The translations under genes were made by a program, and so were the position numbers. A stretch of 62,609 nt of DNA from a virus: positions 1 through 62,609 of the IMG/VR virus record IMGVR_UViG_3300028909_000024, one strand, 5' to 3'. A model generated the notes under the pieces. It saw nothing but the letters and a program-made list of their open reading frames with translations. It searched no databases and was not told the origin of the DNA. Shown here piece after piece: positions 33,452 to 40,824 of the stretch; within the stretch, counting starts at the first letter, position 1; the number at the start of each line of letters is the position of its first letter.

Positions 33452-33832
33452 ATGCCGCGTCTGTGCTTTGAGTGTGGGGGAGAAGTCACAACCCCAGTCC
33501 GGTGTGGGCAGGGGAGCGGTGTCTCGCTTTGCAGCATCCAGTGCGCCAAGAACATGGGGCTATCGTGCGAAGATGATGGGCCGACATGGAAACAAAAGGT
33601 GGCCGATCGCCATAAGCTTTGGGCGGAAAAGGCCAAGCGCCTTGAGGCCGCACGCAAGGCTGTAGGCTGGAATAGGCGGGAACTGGTGCGACAATACCCC
33701 GCCTATGCCGAAGTCACTATCAGGGCCATGGAATCAGGCCGCAGAAGCGTCCCTGATGATCTGCTGAATTGGATTGAGCGCCTGGCTAAAGCCCATATCA
33801 AAAACCCGGCGCCCACCCGATCAGCGAATTGA
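33452..33832 (+). CDS. Zinc-ribbon plus helix-turn-helix protein, 126 aa
   Basis: A 126-residue protein. The N-terminal ribbon (RLCFECGGEVTTPVRCG, then LCSIQCAKNMG) is followed by a helix-turn-helix-like domain (RLEAARKAVGWNRRELVRQY, then EVTIRAMESGRRSVPDDLLN) that resembles the XRE fold. The ribbon looks like that of the 62-residue protein encoded at 32777. It is the last rightward gene here and its 3' end overlaps the convergent leftward gene by 12 bases. Confidence 0.6.
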   Translation: MPRLCFECGGEVTTPVRCGQGSGVSLCSIQCAKNMGLSCEDDGPTWKQKVADRHKLWAEKAKRLEAARKAVGWNRRELVRQYPAYAEVTIRAMESGRRSVPDDLLNWIERLAKAHIKNPAPTRSAN

Positions 33833-34117
33833 TATGCCGCGTGGCCGCCCTCGGTTGGGTTGGTTCACGCGGATTTCGCAGGGAAGATCCTGCTTTTCTG
33901 CTTCGGATTGCACATAGGTTGCACCTGTTCCCCTCGCGATGATGTCGGGACGCTCTTTAAGCCGACGCACCGCAACCAAAATCCCAGTCGCCGCGCCTTC
34001 CATGGCGCCCCCTTGGTTCTCTGGGAATCGTTCGTGGTAATCATCCCAGCCTGCAATTGTGACCGTGACGGCCCATGCATGGTTGGTCATGCTGAGACGG
34101 ATCTCGCAATTGGACAT
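33821..34117 (-). CDS. Small leftward protein, 98 aa
   Basis: The start is set at the ATG close behind the upstream gene's stop, giving 98 residues. Mixed sequence with NHAWAVTVTIAGWDDYHERF and a basic C-terminus (NQPNRGRPRGISIR). No family recognised. It is the second gene of a short leftward unit driven from the palindromic promoter near 34450. Confidence 0.5.
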   Translation of the reverse strand: MSNCEIRLSMTNHAWAVTVTIAGWDDYHERFPENQGGAMEGAATGILVAVRRLKERPDIIARGTGATYVQSEAEKQDLPCEIRVNQPNRGRPRGISIR

Positions 34118-34121
34118 GGGG

Positions 34122-34394
34122 TTAGTCCTCGCTCTTGACGATCTGCAGATGCAGTCCTGGCGCCGCAAATGCCATGATGCGTCCGCTGTCAAACCCAGTT
34201 GGGAAATAGAGCTGAGCGCCAGCATCCGCAGTGCTGACAAGCATCATGTCTTTAGGGCGGATTTTGTCGCCAGCGTCCAAGAAATAATCAGGGTCAGTTA
34301 CCTCTGTGATGGTGTCGTCGCCAGCGTCATAACGCCACATCGTGAAACGATCTGCGCGTGAAAGAACAATCAATTTGTAAGGGATGAATGGCAT
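34122..34394 (-). CDS. Small leftward protein, 90 aa
   Basis: A 90-residue protein with GGGAAGAG upstream of the ATG. Beta-rich sequence (YKLIVLSRADRFTMWRYDAG, DAGAQLYFPTGFDSGRIMAF). First gene after the palindromic promoter at 34438-34466. No family recognised. Confidence 0.5.
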   Translation of the reverse strand: MPFIPYKLIVLSRADRFTMWRYDAGDDTITEVTDPDYFLDAGDKIRPKDMMLVSTADAGAQLYFPTGFDSGRIMAFAAPGLHLQIVKSED

Positions 34395-34437
34395 TTTTCT
34401 GTCTCTTCCCCTGATTGGCCCGAGGAGCGGCGTGCAG

Positions 34438-34466
34438 AAAATAGGCGCAATCTGCGCTGTCTGCAA
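34438..34466 (-). promoter_or_regulatory. Leftward promoter containing a variant of the recurring palindrome
   Basis: Read leftward, TTGCAG (34466-34461), 17 bases, TATTTT (34443-34438), enclosing AGCGCAGATTGCGCC. The arrangement is the same as at 58217-58245 with a few substitutions in the arms. It would drive the two small genes ending at 33821. Confidence 0.6.
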
Positions 34467-34470
34467 ACAC

Positions 34471-34499
34471 AAAAAACCCGGCAGTTTGCTGCTGCCGGG
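34471..34499 (-). terminator. Intrinsic terminator for the leftward block
   Basis: Read leftward, CCCGGCAG, a seven-base loop, CTGCCGGG, then six Ts (34476-34471). A strong rho-independent terminator for the leftward block that ends with the HNH gene at 34562. It also insulates the next leftward promoter. Confidence 0.85.
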
Positions 34500-34561
34500 C
34501 TAGTTTCGGGAGATGCCATCCAAGAAAACAGCACGATCAAAGACCGCCGCTGGTGGATCTT

Positions 34562-35023
34562 TCATACCTGTGAGGGTGGTGTCGTTGCAAGATAGATCAT
34601 CGCCAAACGTGCTGCGATCAGGGGTAAATCGACGTTATATTTTGCGGCAAAGGTGTCGCGGCCGATCGCATGGTATTCTCGATGATGACCAAGGCAAAGG
34701 CTCACAACTGATCCAAGGTCTTTAGGCTTGATAGAAGTGCCAGAATTTTCGGCTGTCCGAAGATGGTGAGCTTCCATCCCACCTATGCAGCTACGCCCTT
34801 TGCACGCACAGGGCTGAGTGCGCACATAAGCAAGGAACGGAAGGTTTTGGCCAGCTCTTGGCTTCTTCGGGCGCTTTGAGTCCTTTAGCTCAATCGGGGA
34901 GCAGGTCAGACATAGGCGCGGCCTGAGAGGTGGGAAACGCACTTCGTCACGTCCCTTGCGGCATTGGCGGCAGACGGCATTCAGGGAACGCTGGCGTAGG
35001 CCAGTGGAACGGTTAAGGTTCAT
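34562..35023 (-). CDS. HNH nuclease of the DUF968/Ref type
   Basis: The start with AAAGGAG and the ATGA overlap gives 153 residues. The N-terminal part has a Cys pair set (CRQCRKG, CLTC). The nuclease core shows CACKGRSCIGGMEAHHLRTA, a conserved Gly/Ser loop, and VVSLCLGHHREYHAIG, matching the His-rich metal finger of DUF968 and P1 Ref-type HNH nucleases. Such enzymes act in phage recombination. Last gene of a long leftward accessory operon, followed by a strong terminator. Confidence 0.72.
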   Translation of the reverse strand: MNLNRSTGLRQRSLNAVCRQCRKGRDEVRFPPLRPRLCLTCSPIELKDSKRPKKPRAGQNLPFLAYVRTQPCACKGRSCIGGMEAHHLRTAENSGTSIKPKDLGSVVSLCLGHHREYHAIGRDTFAAKYNVDLPLIAARLAMIYLATTPPSQV

Positions 35024-35544
35024 TTGTCTCCTTTGGGCGCGGTCCAATCCCATGGGGCTTTGCCGGGCTCTTTGTCGGCGCGTTGTGTCACAAGCCACCC
35101 ACGGCAAACTTCTGTGGCTTTTCCATCCACCATATTGTGGTGGCACATAAAAGGAACACCTTCAATCACACACTTGATGGCATCCAAGACAGTTTCAGGG
35201 CACCCATTTGGCACCGTCCCTTCGCGAAAAGCGCAAGATGAGCAACGGTCAGGGACTAATGCCATTGCCTCTGGACATTTTTCCCAAGCATCCTTTACCT
35301 CGCTCTGCGGGCGGGCGGACCAGGCGGCGAGCGCCAGTTTCGCCGCGTCCGTTGCGGCTTTCAGTGTCTCGGTCTGGTCGGAATGCACAAGGTCAACGCG
35401 CTCGCCATCATCGGCCTGGATGGAAATACGGCGACCATTCTTGGCGACATAGCTTGTCTCGCGAAACATCTCGACATTCTCGGCAGCAGCTATCAGGGCC
35501 TCAAACGCCGCTCGCACCTGCGCCTCTTGGGTTTGGGTGGTCAT
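35020..35544 (-). CDS. Cys-rich accessory protein, 174 aa
   Basis: A 174-residue protein with GGAG upstream of its ATG. The N-terminal half is helical; the C-terminal half has a conserved Cys pattern CSSCAFREGTVPNGC, IKC, PFMCHHN, EVCRGW that could hold zinc or an iron-sulphur cluster. This pattern recurs in small phage and bacterial proteins of unknown function. It overlaps the HNH gene (ATGA). Confidence 0.6.
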   Translation of the reverse strand: MTTQTQEAQVRAAFEALIAAAENVEMFRETSYVAKNGRRISIQADDGERVDLVHSDQTETLKAATDAAKLALAAWSARPQSEVKDAWEKCPEAMALVPDRCSSCAFREGTVPNGCPETVLDAIKCVIEGVPFMCHHNMVDGKATEVCRGWLVTQRADKEPGKAPWDWTAPKGDK

Positions 35545-35570
35545 GGTGTGATCTCCAATATGGGAATGCG

Positions 35571-36416
35571 TCATACGCCGCATCCTGAATCTTCGCAGGG
35601 AATATGCCGCTCATTCAGGTCAAACGGCAGAGACCCCTGATCTCGGATGACACGCTCCATGGTCGCATAGTCTTCCCGATCTGCGCGGAACGTTCCGCCA
35701 GCGCCGACACCATGCGGGATAGCCTCCATCTGCGGCCACCAAGCCATGCGGAGCGGATGATCCTTGATCATGCGCGAGATAGCAGCGCGATTTTTCAGGA
35801 AGCATCCATCGCAGTTTCCTTCCCAAGGCCCTTTGAGGCGAAGGTCGAATGGTTGCTCTCGCCAAAACTCGAACACTTGTTCTTCGGTGATACCAGCCTC
35901 AGCTAAAGGGCACGCGTTATGCCACCGGTCTTTTTTGGTGCGTTCACGGTCTAACGCCCTGGCGACCCGCTTGGGCTCATCAGCACGAAGGCCAACAAGG
36001 CTCAACCAGTGCGTCCAGCCGAGCGATTGCAAAAACCGCTTTTGAGTGCGGATCTTCAGTTCAATGGTGCAGAACCGGCTGACAGGATTTGGAAGCATGG
36101 ACTTGCTTCGCAGCATCGCCTCGAACGGCTCACCATTTCGACTAGTCGAGTTATGGTTCACCTCGATGACGATCGGACCAGAGGCCGATCTGGAATATTC
36201 CAGCCAGCGAACGGTCACATTCCAAGCTGATGCGCAATCTCGGACGAAGTCCAGCGTCGCCGGCATCTCGCGCCCGGTATTAGCGAAGCACACCACGACA
36301 TCAGGAGGCAGCGCGCCCCCATGTGCTTGGAGGATGCGCCAGAGCATGTAGGCCGATGTCCGTCCACCACTGAACGAGACAACAGCAGGCCCAGTAATGA
36401 AGAACGGATCAGCCAT
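35571..36416 (-). CDS. PAPS-reductase-like / PP-loop ATP pyrophosphatase family protein
   Basis: The start coupled to the upstream stop (TGATG) gives 281 residues. The PP-loop SFSGGRTSAYML binds ATP, as in PAPS reductases and adenine nucleotide alpha-hydrolases. CFANTGREMPATLDFVRDC continues the fold. A Cys pair in GNCDGCFLKN and Cys residues in SRFCTIELK and the C-terminal CEDSGC could bind a metal or cluster. In DNA phosphorothioation DndC has this fold, and phages carry related proteins with unclear substrates. Sits among small unidentified genes, so its role cannot be read from context. Confidence 0.75.
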   Translation of the reverse strand: MADPFFITGPAVVSFSGGRTSAYMLWRILQAHGGALPPDVVVCFANTGREMPATLDFVRDCASAWNVTVRWLEYSRSASGPIVIEVNHNSTSRNGEPFEAMLRSKSMLPNPVSRFCTIELKIRTQKRFLQSLGWTHWLSLVGLRADEPKRVARALDRERTKKDRWHNACPLAEAGITEEQVFEFWREQPFDLRLKGPWEGNCDGCFLKNRAAISRMIKDHPLRMAWWPQMEAIPHGVGAGGTFRADREDYATMERVIRDQGSLPFDLNERHIPCEDSGCGV

Positions 36417-36955
36417 CACTCCCCTCCCGCGCGGGCGCTCTGGCCGAGAGCGGCGCGTGCGATGCGACGGATTACGAACATTCCAACCGTCAGCCCCCAC
36501 GCCTCCTTCTCGATTTCCTGCAAAGCCGCCTTCTGCTGCTCAATCAGCACATTTGCCGATGCGATCTGCGCCGCGTGCGTCGCCTCAAGCTCGCGGATGC
36601 GGTCGTTCAAGGCGGCAATCGTCGCATCCTTCTCGCGGCACTGGTTGCCCAAGGCGTCCATCGTGTCCCACGCATCCTTGACCTCGGCAGCGAGCTTTGC
36701 GTTTTCGGCACGCGCCGCTGCCAGATCGGTTGCGTCCGTGGGTGATGCCTGTCCCCGGTAGTTCCATTCGAGCAAATGCGCCGTCACAGGTGAACTGCCA
36801 CTTCCAGTCGATGTCCTAAGCCACTCAGGGGTCGGTGAACTGAACCACCTCCAGACCTCAAGGCCCTGCCTAGGATGCTCTACCCAGTGCAAACTGCCAT
36901 CCTCCGCACCCTCGGGTGGCACGCATGCCGGTAACGCCATCAAATGCTGCGTCAT
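36416..36955 (-). CDS. Coiled-coil accessory protein, 179 aa
   Basis: A 179-residue protein. The first 70 residues have aromatic-rich motifs (LEVWRWFSSPTPEWLR), then a long coiled coil (AARAENAKLAAEVKDAWDTM, DRIRELEATHAAQIASANVL) and a short hydrophobic-basic end. Translationally coupled on both sides. No family recognised. Confidence 0.55.
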   Translation of the reverse strand: MTQHLMALPACVPPEGAEDGSLHWVEHPRQGLEVWRWFSSPTPEWLRTSTGSGSSPVTAHLLEWNYRGQASPTDATDLAAARAENAKLAAEVKDAWDTMDALGNQCREKDATIAALNDRIRELEATHAAQIASANVLIEQQKAALQEIEKEAWGLTVGMFVIRRIARAALGQSARAGGE

Positions 36956-37209
36956 AGCGCGGGCTCCATTTTACGCTTAACGGGAACTGCGTTTTTCAGC
37001 GCGCTGCACATGGCCGCACCTGCTGCGAACAACGTGTGCATTTCTGAGCTTTGTTCCATAGGCTGAATGCAAACAGATCGCATGCCAGAACCTGACCGGA
37101 TATAGACCCAAACCGGGGCGTTGGCCCAACCTGGACCTGAAACATACTGTGGGACACAAGCAACGATTTCTTCATCCCGAGCAAGAGCAATCGCAGTTGG
37201 TTTTTTCAT
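36952..37209 (-). CDS. Small accessory protein, 85 aa
   Basis: An 85-residue protein with a beta-rich first half (EEIVACVPQYVSGPGWANAP, VWVYIRSG) and a helical end. Overlaps both neighbours by four bases (ATGA), so it is part of the same leftward operon. No family recognised. Confidence 0.5.
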   Translation of the reverse strand: MKKPTAIALARDEEIVACVPQYVSGPGWANAPVWVYIRSGSGMRSVCIQPMEQSSEMHTLFAAGAAMCSALKNAVPVKRKMEPAL

Positions 37210-37589
37210 GGCGCGGGCTCCTGGATGAGGGGGAGTTCTGGGCCGCGATCGTCTTCTAGGACGCTCTCGATGAAATCCCAGACCGTTTCGTTTACAGAAA
37301 TGCCTTTCGGCATGAAAAGCGTGTCAGACGCTTCATGCTTTATGGCCTCTTGGACATCACGAAGAGCGCTTTTGAGATGAGATATCTGCTGCTGTTCCGC
37401 CTCGATATGGCGGATGGCGATGGTAGCACAAATTGATATGGACCATCTCGGAGCAGAGTTGCGATCTTCCCACATAGACCGCCACAATTTGTCGCTTAAT
37501 TTGCTTCCAGCCATCTTTTCAGCCATCTCCCGCGCCATCGCCTCCACCGCATCCGGCGCGGGCTGCTGTGCGGGCTGGGTGGGGGTCAT
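37206..37589 (-). CDS. Small accessory protein, 127 aa
   Basis: A 127-residue helical protein with a Pro-rich start (TPTQPAQQPAPDAV), then AMAREMAEKMAGSKLSDKLW and a central helix pair with ICATIAIRHIEAEQQQISHL. Four-base overlaps with both neighbours. No family recognised. Confidence 0.5.
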   Translation of the reverse strand: MTPTQPAQQPAPDAVEAMAREMAEKMAGSKLSDKLWRSMWEDRNSAPRWSISICATIAIRHIEAEQQQISHLKSALRDVQEAIKHEASDTLFMPKGISVNETVWDFIESVLEDDRGPELPLIQEPAP

Positions 37590-37792
37590 GATTGTGCTCC
37601 TTGATCAAGCCGGAGGCGGGGATCGCGGTAACCATCGACCTTGCAGCGCTGTCCGGGCAATAGGATTGATGCGTTGGTTTTAGGGCGAAGGATGTGACAC
37701 TGAGGGCATTCACGCCCTAACGACCTGCGTTTCTCAGTGCGGGCATCCCGCACATCCCGGTAAAATGCTCCCATGCTTTCGTCTTCGGTCAT
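37586..37792 (-). CDS. Small zinc-knuckle protein, 68 aa
   Basis: A 68-residue basic protein with RECPQCHILRP and a later GQRCKVDGYRD; Cys, Cys, His and Cys could form a zinc knuckle. The start overlaps the stop of the 59-residue gene upstream (ATGA). Likely nucleic-acid or protein binding; no family recognised. Confidence 0.5.
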   Translation of the reverse strand: MTEDESMGAFYRDVRDARTEKRRSLGRECPQCHILRPKTNASILLPGQRCKVDGYRDPRLRLDQGAQS

Positions 37793-37968
37793 GGCGAAGC
37801 CTTTGCAACAAGCTTGGCTTGAGCAATCGCAGGCAGAACAGATACAGTGCGCTCGGCTGCGACGTAGCCAGCCACGGGGGCGGCGGTCGCGAGGATGAGG
37901 CGGGTCATGGTGCCCTCGGGGCCTGGATAGCTTCGAGGTTGATCAGGTAATAACCACCACAAGCTCAC
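37789..37968 (-). CDS. Short accessory protein, 59 aa, GTG start
   Basis: A 59-residue protein with a GTG start that overlaps the preceding stop (GTGA) and has GGAGG seven bases upstream; its own stop overlaps the next start (ATGA). An internal ATG would give 39 residues with a hydrophobic N-terminus (TRLILATAAPVAGYVAA). The two precise overlaps make it a real gene. Function unknown. Confidence 0.55.
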   Translation of the reverse strand: MSLWWLLPDQPRSYPGPEGTMTRLILATAAPVAGYVAAERTVSVLPAIAQAKLVAKASP

Positions 37969-38192
37969 GACACCACCTCCTCAGCCGGCCACCCAAGCTT
38001 GGCGCGGCGGATGAACTCGTGACCGCGAGGGGTGAGTGTGCCGCCCGTGTGATCCACCAAGCCGATTTTCTGGAGGCTATCGACTGCGCCCATAAGGATG
38101 TCTCTGTCGCAGCCGAGGCGCTTTGCCGCGTCCCAGTATGTTGGTGCCCCACAATTGACCCGCAGCACGTCTTCCACCGTTGCGATAAGCAT
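37965..38192 (-). CDS. Small winged-helix-like protein, 75 aa
   Basis: A 75-residue protein starting at the ATG that overlaps the previous stop (TGATG), with GGAGG upstream. The sequence ATVEDVLRVNCGAPTYWDAA, CDRDILMGAVDSLQKIGLVD and GGTLTPRGHEFIRR reads as a winged helix like those of small phage regulators. Second gene of the leftward accessory operon. Confidence 0.5.
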   Translation of the reverse strand: MLIATVEDVLRVNCGAPTYWDAAKRLGCDRDILMGAVDSLQKIGLVDHTGGTLTPRGHEFIRRAKLGWPAEEVVS

Positions 38193-38437
38193 CACACCAC
38201 CTCCTTCCTCATTGCATCCTGGCGATCCCGAACCGCATTGATCGCCGAAAACCCCTCGGCATATGCGATATCCTCGGCAAACGCGTCTGATGATGTTGGT
38301 GCCAGTTCATCCGCTAGAGCGGAGTAGCGCTCGGAAATGCCCGGCTGATCTTCGTTGTCTCGGATCAGGTTCAGCAGGACTTCCTTGGCGCGCTCAATCC
38401 GGGCATAGGCGGACCAAGAATATGCGGCGTCGGTCAT
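38192..38437 (-). CDS. First gene of the leftward accessory operon, 81 aa
   Basis: An 81-residue acidic helical protein (YSWSAYARIERAKEVLLNLI, AFAEDIAYAEGFSAINAVRD). It is the first gene after the palindromic element at 38503-38519. Its stop overlaps the next gene. No family recognised. Confidence 0.5.
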   Translation of the reverse strand: MTDAAYSWSAYARIERAKEVLLNLIRDNEDQPGISERYSALADELAPTSSDAFAEDIAYAEGFSAINAVRDRQDAMRKEVV

Positions 38438-38494
38438 GGCGTGGCCCTCGGCGGTTGGAGGGCGCTGCCCTCTGTGGTTGTGATTTAATAACGC

Positions 38495-38525
38495 TTGAAA
38501 CTGAGCGCAAATTGCGCTCTATTAA
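38495..38525. promoter_or_regulatory. Perfect copy of the recurring palindrome in a divergent intergenic region
   Basis: GAGCGCAA-A-TTGCGCTC at 38503-38519, flanked by TTGAAA (38495-38500) and TATTAA (38520-38525), 19 bases apart on the plus strand. The palindrome could equally serve the leftward operon beginning at 38437 (TTAATA, 17 bases, AGTTTC on the minus strand). It lies between divergent gene blocks. Confidence 0.65.
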
Positions 38526-38566
38526 GCGGGCTGTCAACACCAAATTTGCAAAGGCTTCCCTTAAAA

Positions 38567-38806
38567 ATGTTCGATGGAATTGACCTGATAAAGCCTCGGA
38601 TGTCCTACCCATCCAGGGTCTTGAGGCGCTTGGGGCAGGTCGCTTTTTGGCTGTGTCGGATTGCAGCCATTATGATGATAGCGCTGGGGGTAGCGCTGTG
38701 GTTTTTTGGCACGCACGGAGATCCGGCGCTGTGCATCCCGTGTTTTGTAATTGCCGTGGTGCTTTGGTTTGCAGCCCAAGCGGTCGGCTATATTTTGGTA
38801 GAGTGA
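38567..38806 (+). CDS. Small membrane protein, 79 aa
   Basis: A 79-residue protein with two membrane segments (FWLCRIAAIMMIALGVALWF and CIPCFVIAVVLWFAAQAVGY). The start at 38567 lacks a good ribosome site; an alternative ATG lies 11 codons later. First rightward gene after the palindrome. No family recognised. Confidence 0.45.
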   Translation: MFDGIDLIKPRMSYPSRVLRRLGQVAFWLCRIAAIMMIALGVALWFFGTHGDPALCIPCFVIAVVLWFAAQAVGYILVE

Positions 38807-38818
38807 GGTGGACTAAAA

Positions 38819-39034
38819 ATGACCCAAGCCGCTCAAACTAGTCCACGCGAGATCGCACGGGCGCTGGCTGATGGACCTTTGACCCCTCTGGAACTGGCCG
38901 ATTTCGTGAAGGTCAGCCTTGACCGCGTCCGGTTGATGCTGGGCTCTATGGAGGGGCGGGGTCTGGTGTGCAGAGTGGGCGGGAAATATGAACTGACCAG
39001 CCGGGGGGCAGTGGCTCGGGTGGACCGACCCTAA
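38819..39034 (+). CDS. Small winged-helix protein, 71 aa
   Basis: A 71-residue protein with GAGG upstream of its ATG. PREIARALADGPLTPLELAD and VSLDRVRLMLGSMEGRGLVC followed by GGKYELTSRG is a clear winged-helix layout. Similar small winged helices are encoded at 37965 and 44048 in this window. Probably a regulator; target unknown. Confidence 0.6.
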   Translation: MTQAAQTSPREIARALADGPLTPLELADFVKVSLDRVRLMLGSMEGRGLVCRVGGKYELTSRGAVARVDRP

Positions 39035-39157
39035 TTTCTTGCGGGAGAGACGGTCAAGCCCTACTTTCTGGCTGTCTAACACAGGGGCTTCGCAATGGTT
39101 GAAGTCACGGGTTCAGCGCCAGCGGGATTGTCCGGTGGTGACGAAAGGGGTTCAAAG

Positions 39158-39433
39158 ATGAAAAACGTGTCTCCGAGGAAGTCGATGGCAATGGGGGACA
39201 ATATGCCCAGCGCCAGCGCAATGGGCATCGGCCCGATCGCCGATCCAGATGCGGGCGCTTATACGCATCCCGACCGCAACATGGAAACGGGCCGCTCCAC
39301 CAAGGACGGCGCCCGTGGCCATACTCCGCCCGCCTCGTCCGGCCGCGCAGGCCGCATGGCGATGCCAGGCGAGGTCGATCATGGCCCACACAGCATGCCG
39401 GCCGGCACCAACGGTCTGCGGCGCGGCAAATGA
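39158..39433 (+). CDS. Gly/Met-rich small protein, 91 aa
   Basis: The start is set at the ATG preceded by AAAGGGG; another ATG 21 codons upstream also has a ribosome site. The 91 residues are low in hydrophobics and rich in Met, Gly, Ser and Pro (SMAMGDNMPSASAMG, DPDAGAYTHPDRNMETGR). It looks like a conserved, largely unfolded phage protein. The stop overlaps the next start (ATGA). Confidence 0.5.
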   Translation: MKNVSPRKSMAMGDNMPSASAMGIGPIADPDAGAYTHPDRNMETGRSTKDGARGHTPPASSGRAGRMAMPGEVDHGPHSMPAGTNGLRRGK

Positions 39434-40248
39434 GCCTCTACCAACGGGCAGCCGATACGCTCCGGGCTCTCCTCGCGATCGGGGATGACCGGGTGCAGGC
39501 CCTGAAAACAGACGGCGATGCGCTGGTGCAGCATCTCGAAAGCGCGCACAAGGCGACTTCGAGCGCGATCCAGCCCGGAGACGGCAGCACTGCAACGGTG
39601 TCTGGATCGCCCGGCAATGGATTTCTGGTGTCGATCCATGACGGCACGTTTTTCCGCTCGTTCGTTTCCGATGCCGAGGATGCGATTGCAGCCCTCAAGG
39701 AAGGCTATGAGCGGTTTGACGAGGCGGTTGCCCACGAAGAGCCTGCGGCAGTCCCCGAACTCGAGCCAGCGCCCGTGGTTCGGCAGCCTGCAGGCCAAAC
39801 GCAGGTCCAGATCCTGCCAGTCGAGCGTCCGTTTGACCTTGATCCCGGCACGCTGGATGTCACCCGCGGTCGGACGGGCGATGAAATGCCGGACGAAGAC
39901 AAGCGCATGATCGCCCAGCAGGACCATTTGGCCAACGGGACCAATGTGCCCGTGGCTGACCCGATCCTGCCGGTTACCGAGCCACAGCCAAATGAACCCG
40001 TTCCGCCGGGTGTGACCGAGGCTGCACCTGTCGTGGGCACGCATCTGGGCGATGATCAGGCCGTGTCTTACGAAGCTCAGGAAGTGGCTCCGGGCGTGGC
40101 TAAAGTGTATTCCTCGGTAGAGGCTGCGCTGGCTGCATACGCTTCGCCTGCAACGCCTGGGGAGCACATCGCGGCTGCAGAACAGCGTGCAGCCGAACAA
40201 CAGGAGGCCAGCCATGGCGGGACCGAAGAAAGCCCCAAGCCGGTCTGA
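39430..40248 (+). CDS. Acidic Pro/Ala-rich protein, 272 aa
   Basis: A 272-residue protein. Residues 1-95 form a compact part (RAADTLRALLAIGDDRVQAL, FLVSIHDGTFFRSFVSDAED); the rest is Pro, Glu, Ala and Val-rich linker with occasional hydrophobic motifs. It overlaps its neighbours on both sides. It precedes the packaging genes but shows no known packaging motif. Function unknown. Confidence 0.5.
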   Translation: MSLYQRAADTLRALLAIGDDRVQALKTDGDALVQHLESAHKATSSAIQPGDGSTATVSGSPGNGFLVSIHDGTFFRSFVSDAEDAIAALKEGYERFDEAVAHEEPAAVPELEPAPVVRQPAGQTQVQILPVERPFDLDPGTLDVTRGRTGDEMPDEDKRMIAQQDHLANGTNVPVADPILPVTEPQPNEPVPPGVTEAAPVVGTHLGDDQAVSYEAQEVAPGVAKVYSSVEAALAAYASPATPGEHIAAAEQRAAEQQEASHGGTEESPKPV

Positions 40249-40447
40249 TGCGAAGGGCGGCGACAAAAAAACGTCGCTCGCCCGGTCTGCGCCTATGCCG
40301 GGTCCGGTCCACATCACAATTGAGCCCATTTCCAATGGTCATGTGGTTCGACACGCGACTACCGACAAAAACGGCGTCTACAGCGAGACTAAGACTTTCA
40401 TGAAGAAGCTGCCGAGCAACCTTGCAGGCATCGCAAAAACCAAGTGA
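40214..40447 (+). CDS. Small basic protein, 77 aa
   Basis: The start is set at the ATG with AGGAGG six bases upstream, giving 77 residues that overlap the previous gene by 35 bases. Basic N-terminus (AGPKKAPSRSDAKGGDKK), then a beta-rich body (GPVHITIEPISNGHVVRHAT) and a basic end. No family recognised. Followed at once by a terminator hairpin. Confidence 0.55.
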   Translation: MAGPKKAPSRSDAKGGDKKTSLARSAPMPGPVHITIEPISNGHVVRHATTDKNGVYSETKTFMKKLPSNLAGIAKTK

Positions 40448-40452
40448 AACTG

Positions 40453-40479
40453 CGGCCCTGGGGAAACCTGGGGCCGTTT
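40453..40479 (+). terminator. Hairpin with GAAA tetraloop
   Basis: CGGCCC (40453-40458) pairs with GGGCCG (40471-40476); T-G, G-T and two G-C pairs extend the stem to a GAAA loop, followed by TTTC. It separates the preceding small genes from the terminase block. Confidence 0.6.
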
Positions 40480-40527
40480 CCAATTGAGACTGCCGCCAAG
40501 AGCGGATGAGATAGAGAGACGCAATTG

Positions 40528-40824
40528 ATGTCTGCAAAAAACAATGGCGGCCTGTGGGTGCGCCCTGGCCTGTGGCGCCCGATGTCGTGGGATATGCTCG
40601 AAACCCGATGCCAGAAGCTATTCGGTGATGGCTGGCGCCCAGTGGTCTGCAAGCTTTTGGATATCACGCCTCGCACCCTAGCGCGCTGGAAGGCCAAGAA
40701 CGAAGTCACCAATGGCCCAACAGCCGGGTGGCTCATGGCTATGGAAGACCTCAAGGATGCGGGGGAACTGGAAGCGCACTTACGGCAACAGGGCCATGAG
40801 GTGTTTGTGGGAGTGGCCGTCTGA
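40528..40824 (+). CDS. Helix-turn-helix protein preceding the small terminase, 98 aa
   Basis: A 98-residue protein whose stop overlaps the small terminase start (TGATG). The middle reads as a DNA-binding helix pair (WRPVVCKLLDITPRTLARWK), with an aromatic-rich N-terminus (GGLWVRPGLWRPMSWDMLET). Coupling to the small terminase suggests a packaging or late-control role (inference). Confidence 0.55.
   Translation: MSAKNNGGLWVRPGLWRPMSWDMLETRCQKLFGDGWRPVVCKLLDITPRTLARWKAKNEVTNGPTAGWLMAMEDLKDAGELEAHLRQQGHEVFVGVAV

Noticed and set aside
21695-33832. Search for an integrase, excisionase or attachment site near the switch region
   Set aside because: No tyrosine or serine recombinase motif (R...HxxR...Y or catalytic Ser domain) was seen in any frame; the tRNAs at 58.4 kb are complete genes without a flanking integrase. 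Lysogeny by integration is not supported.
27698-33832. DNA polymerase gene in the replication block
   Set aside because: No family A or B polymerase motifs were seen; the only replication enzymes are the initiator and primase-helicase.
37621-37685. Possible copy of the promoter inverted repeat from 41405 (GGATTGATGC)
   Set aside because: The ten-base match lies within a coding sequence, lacks the second arm and has no -35/-10 pair around it.
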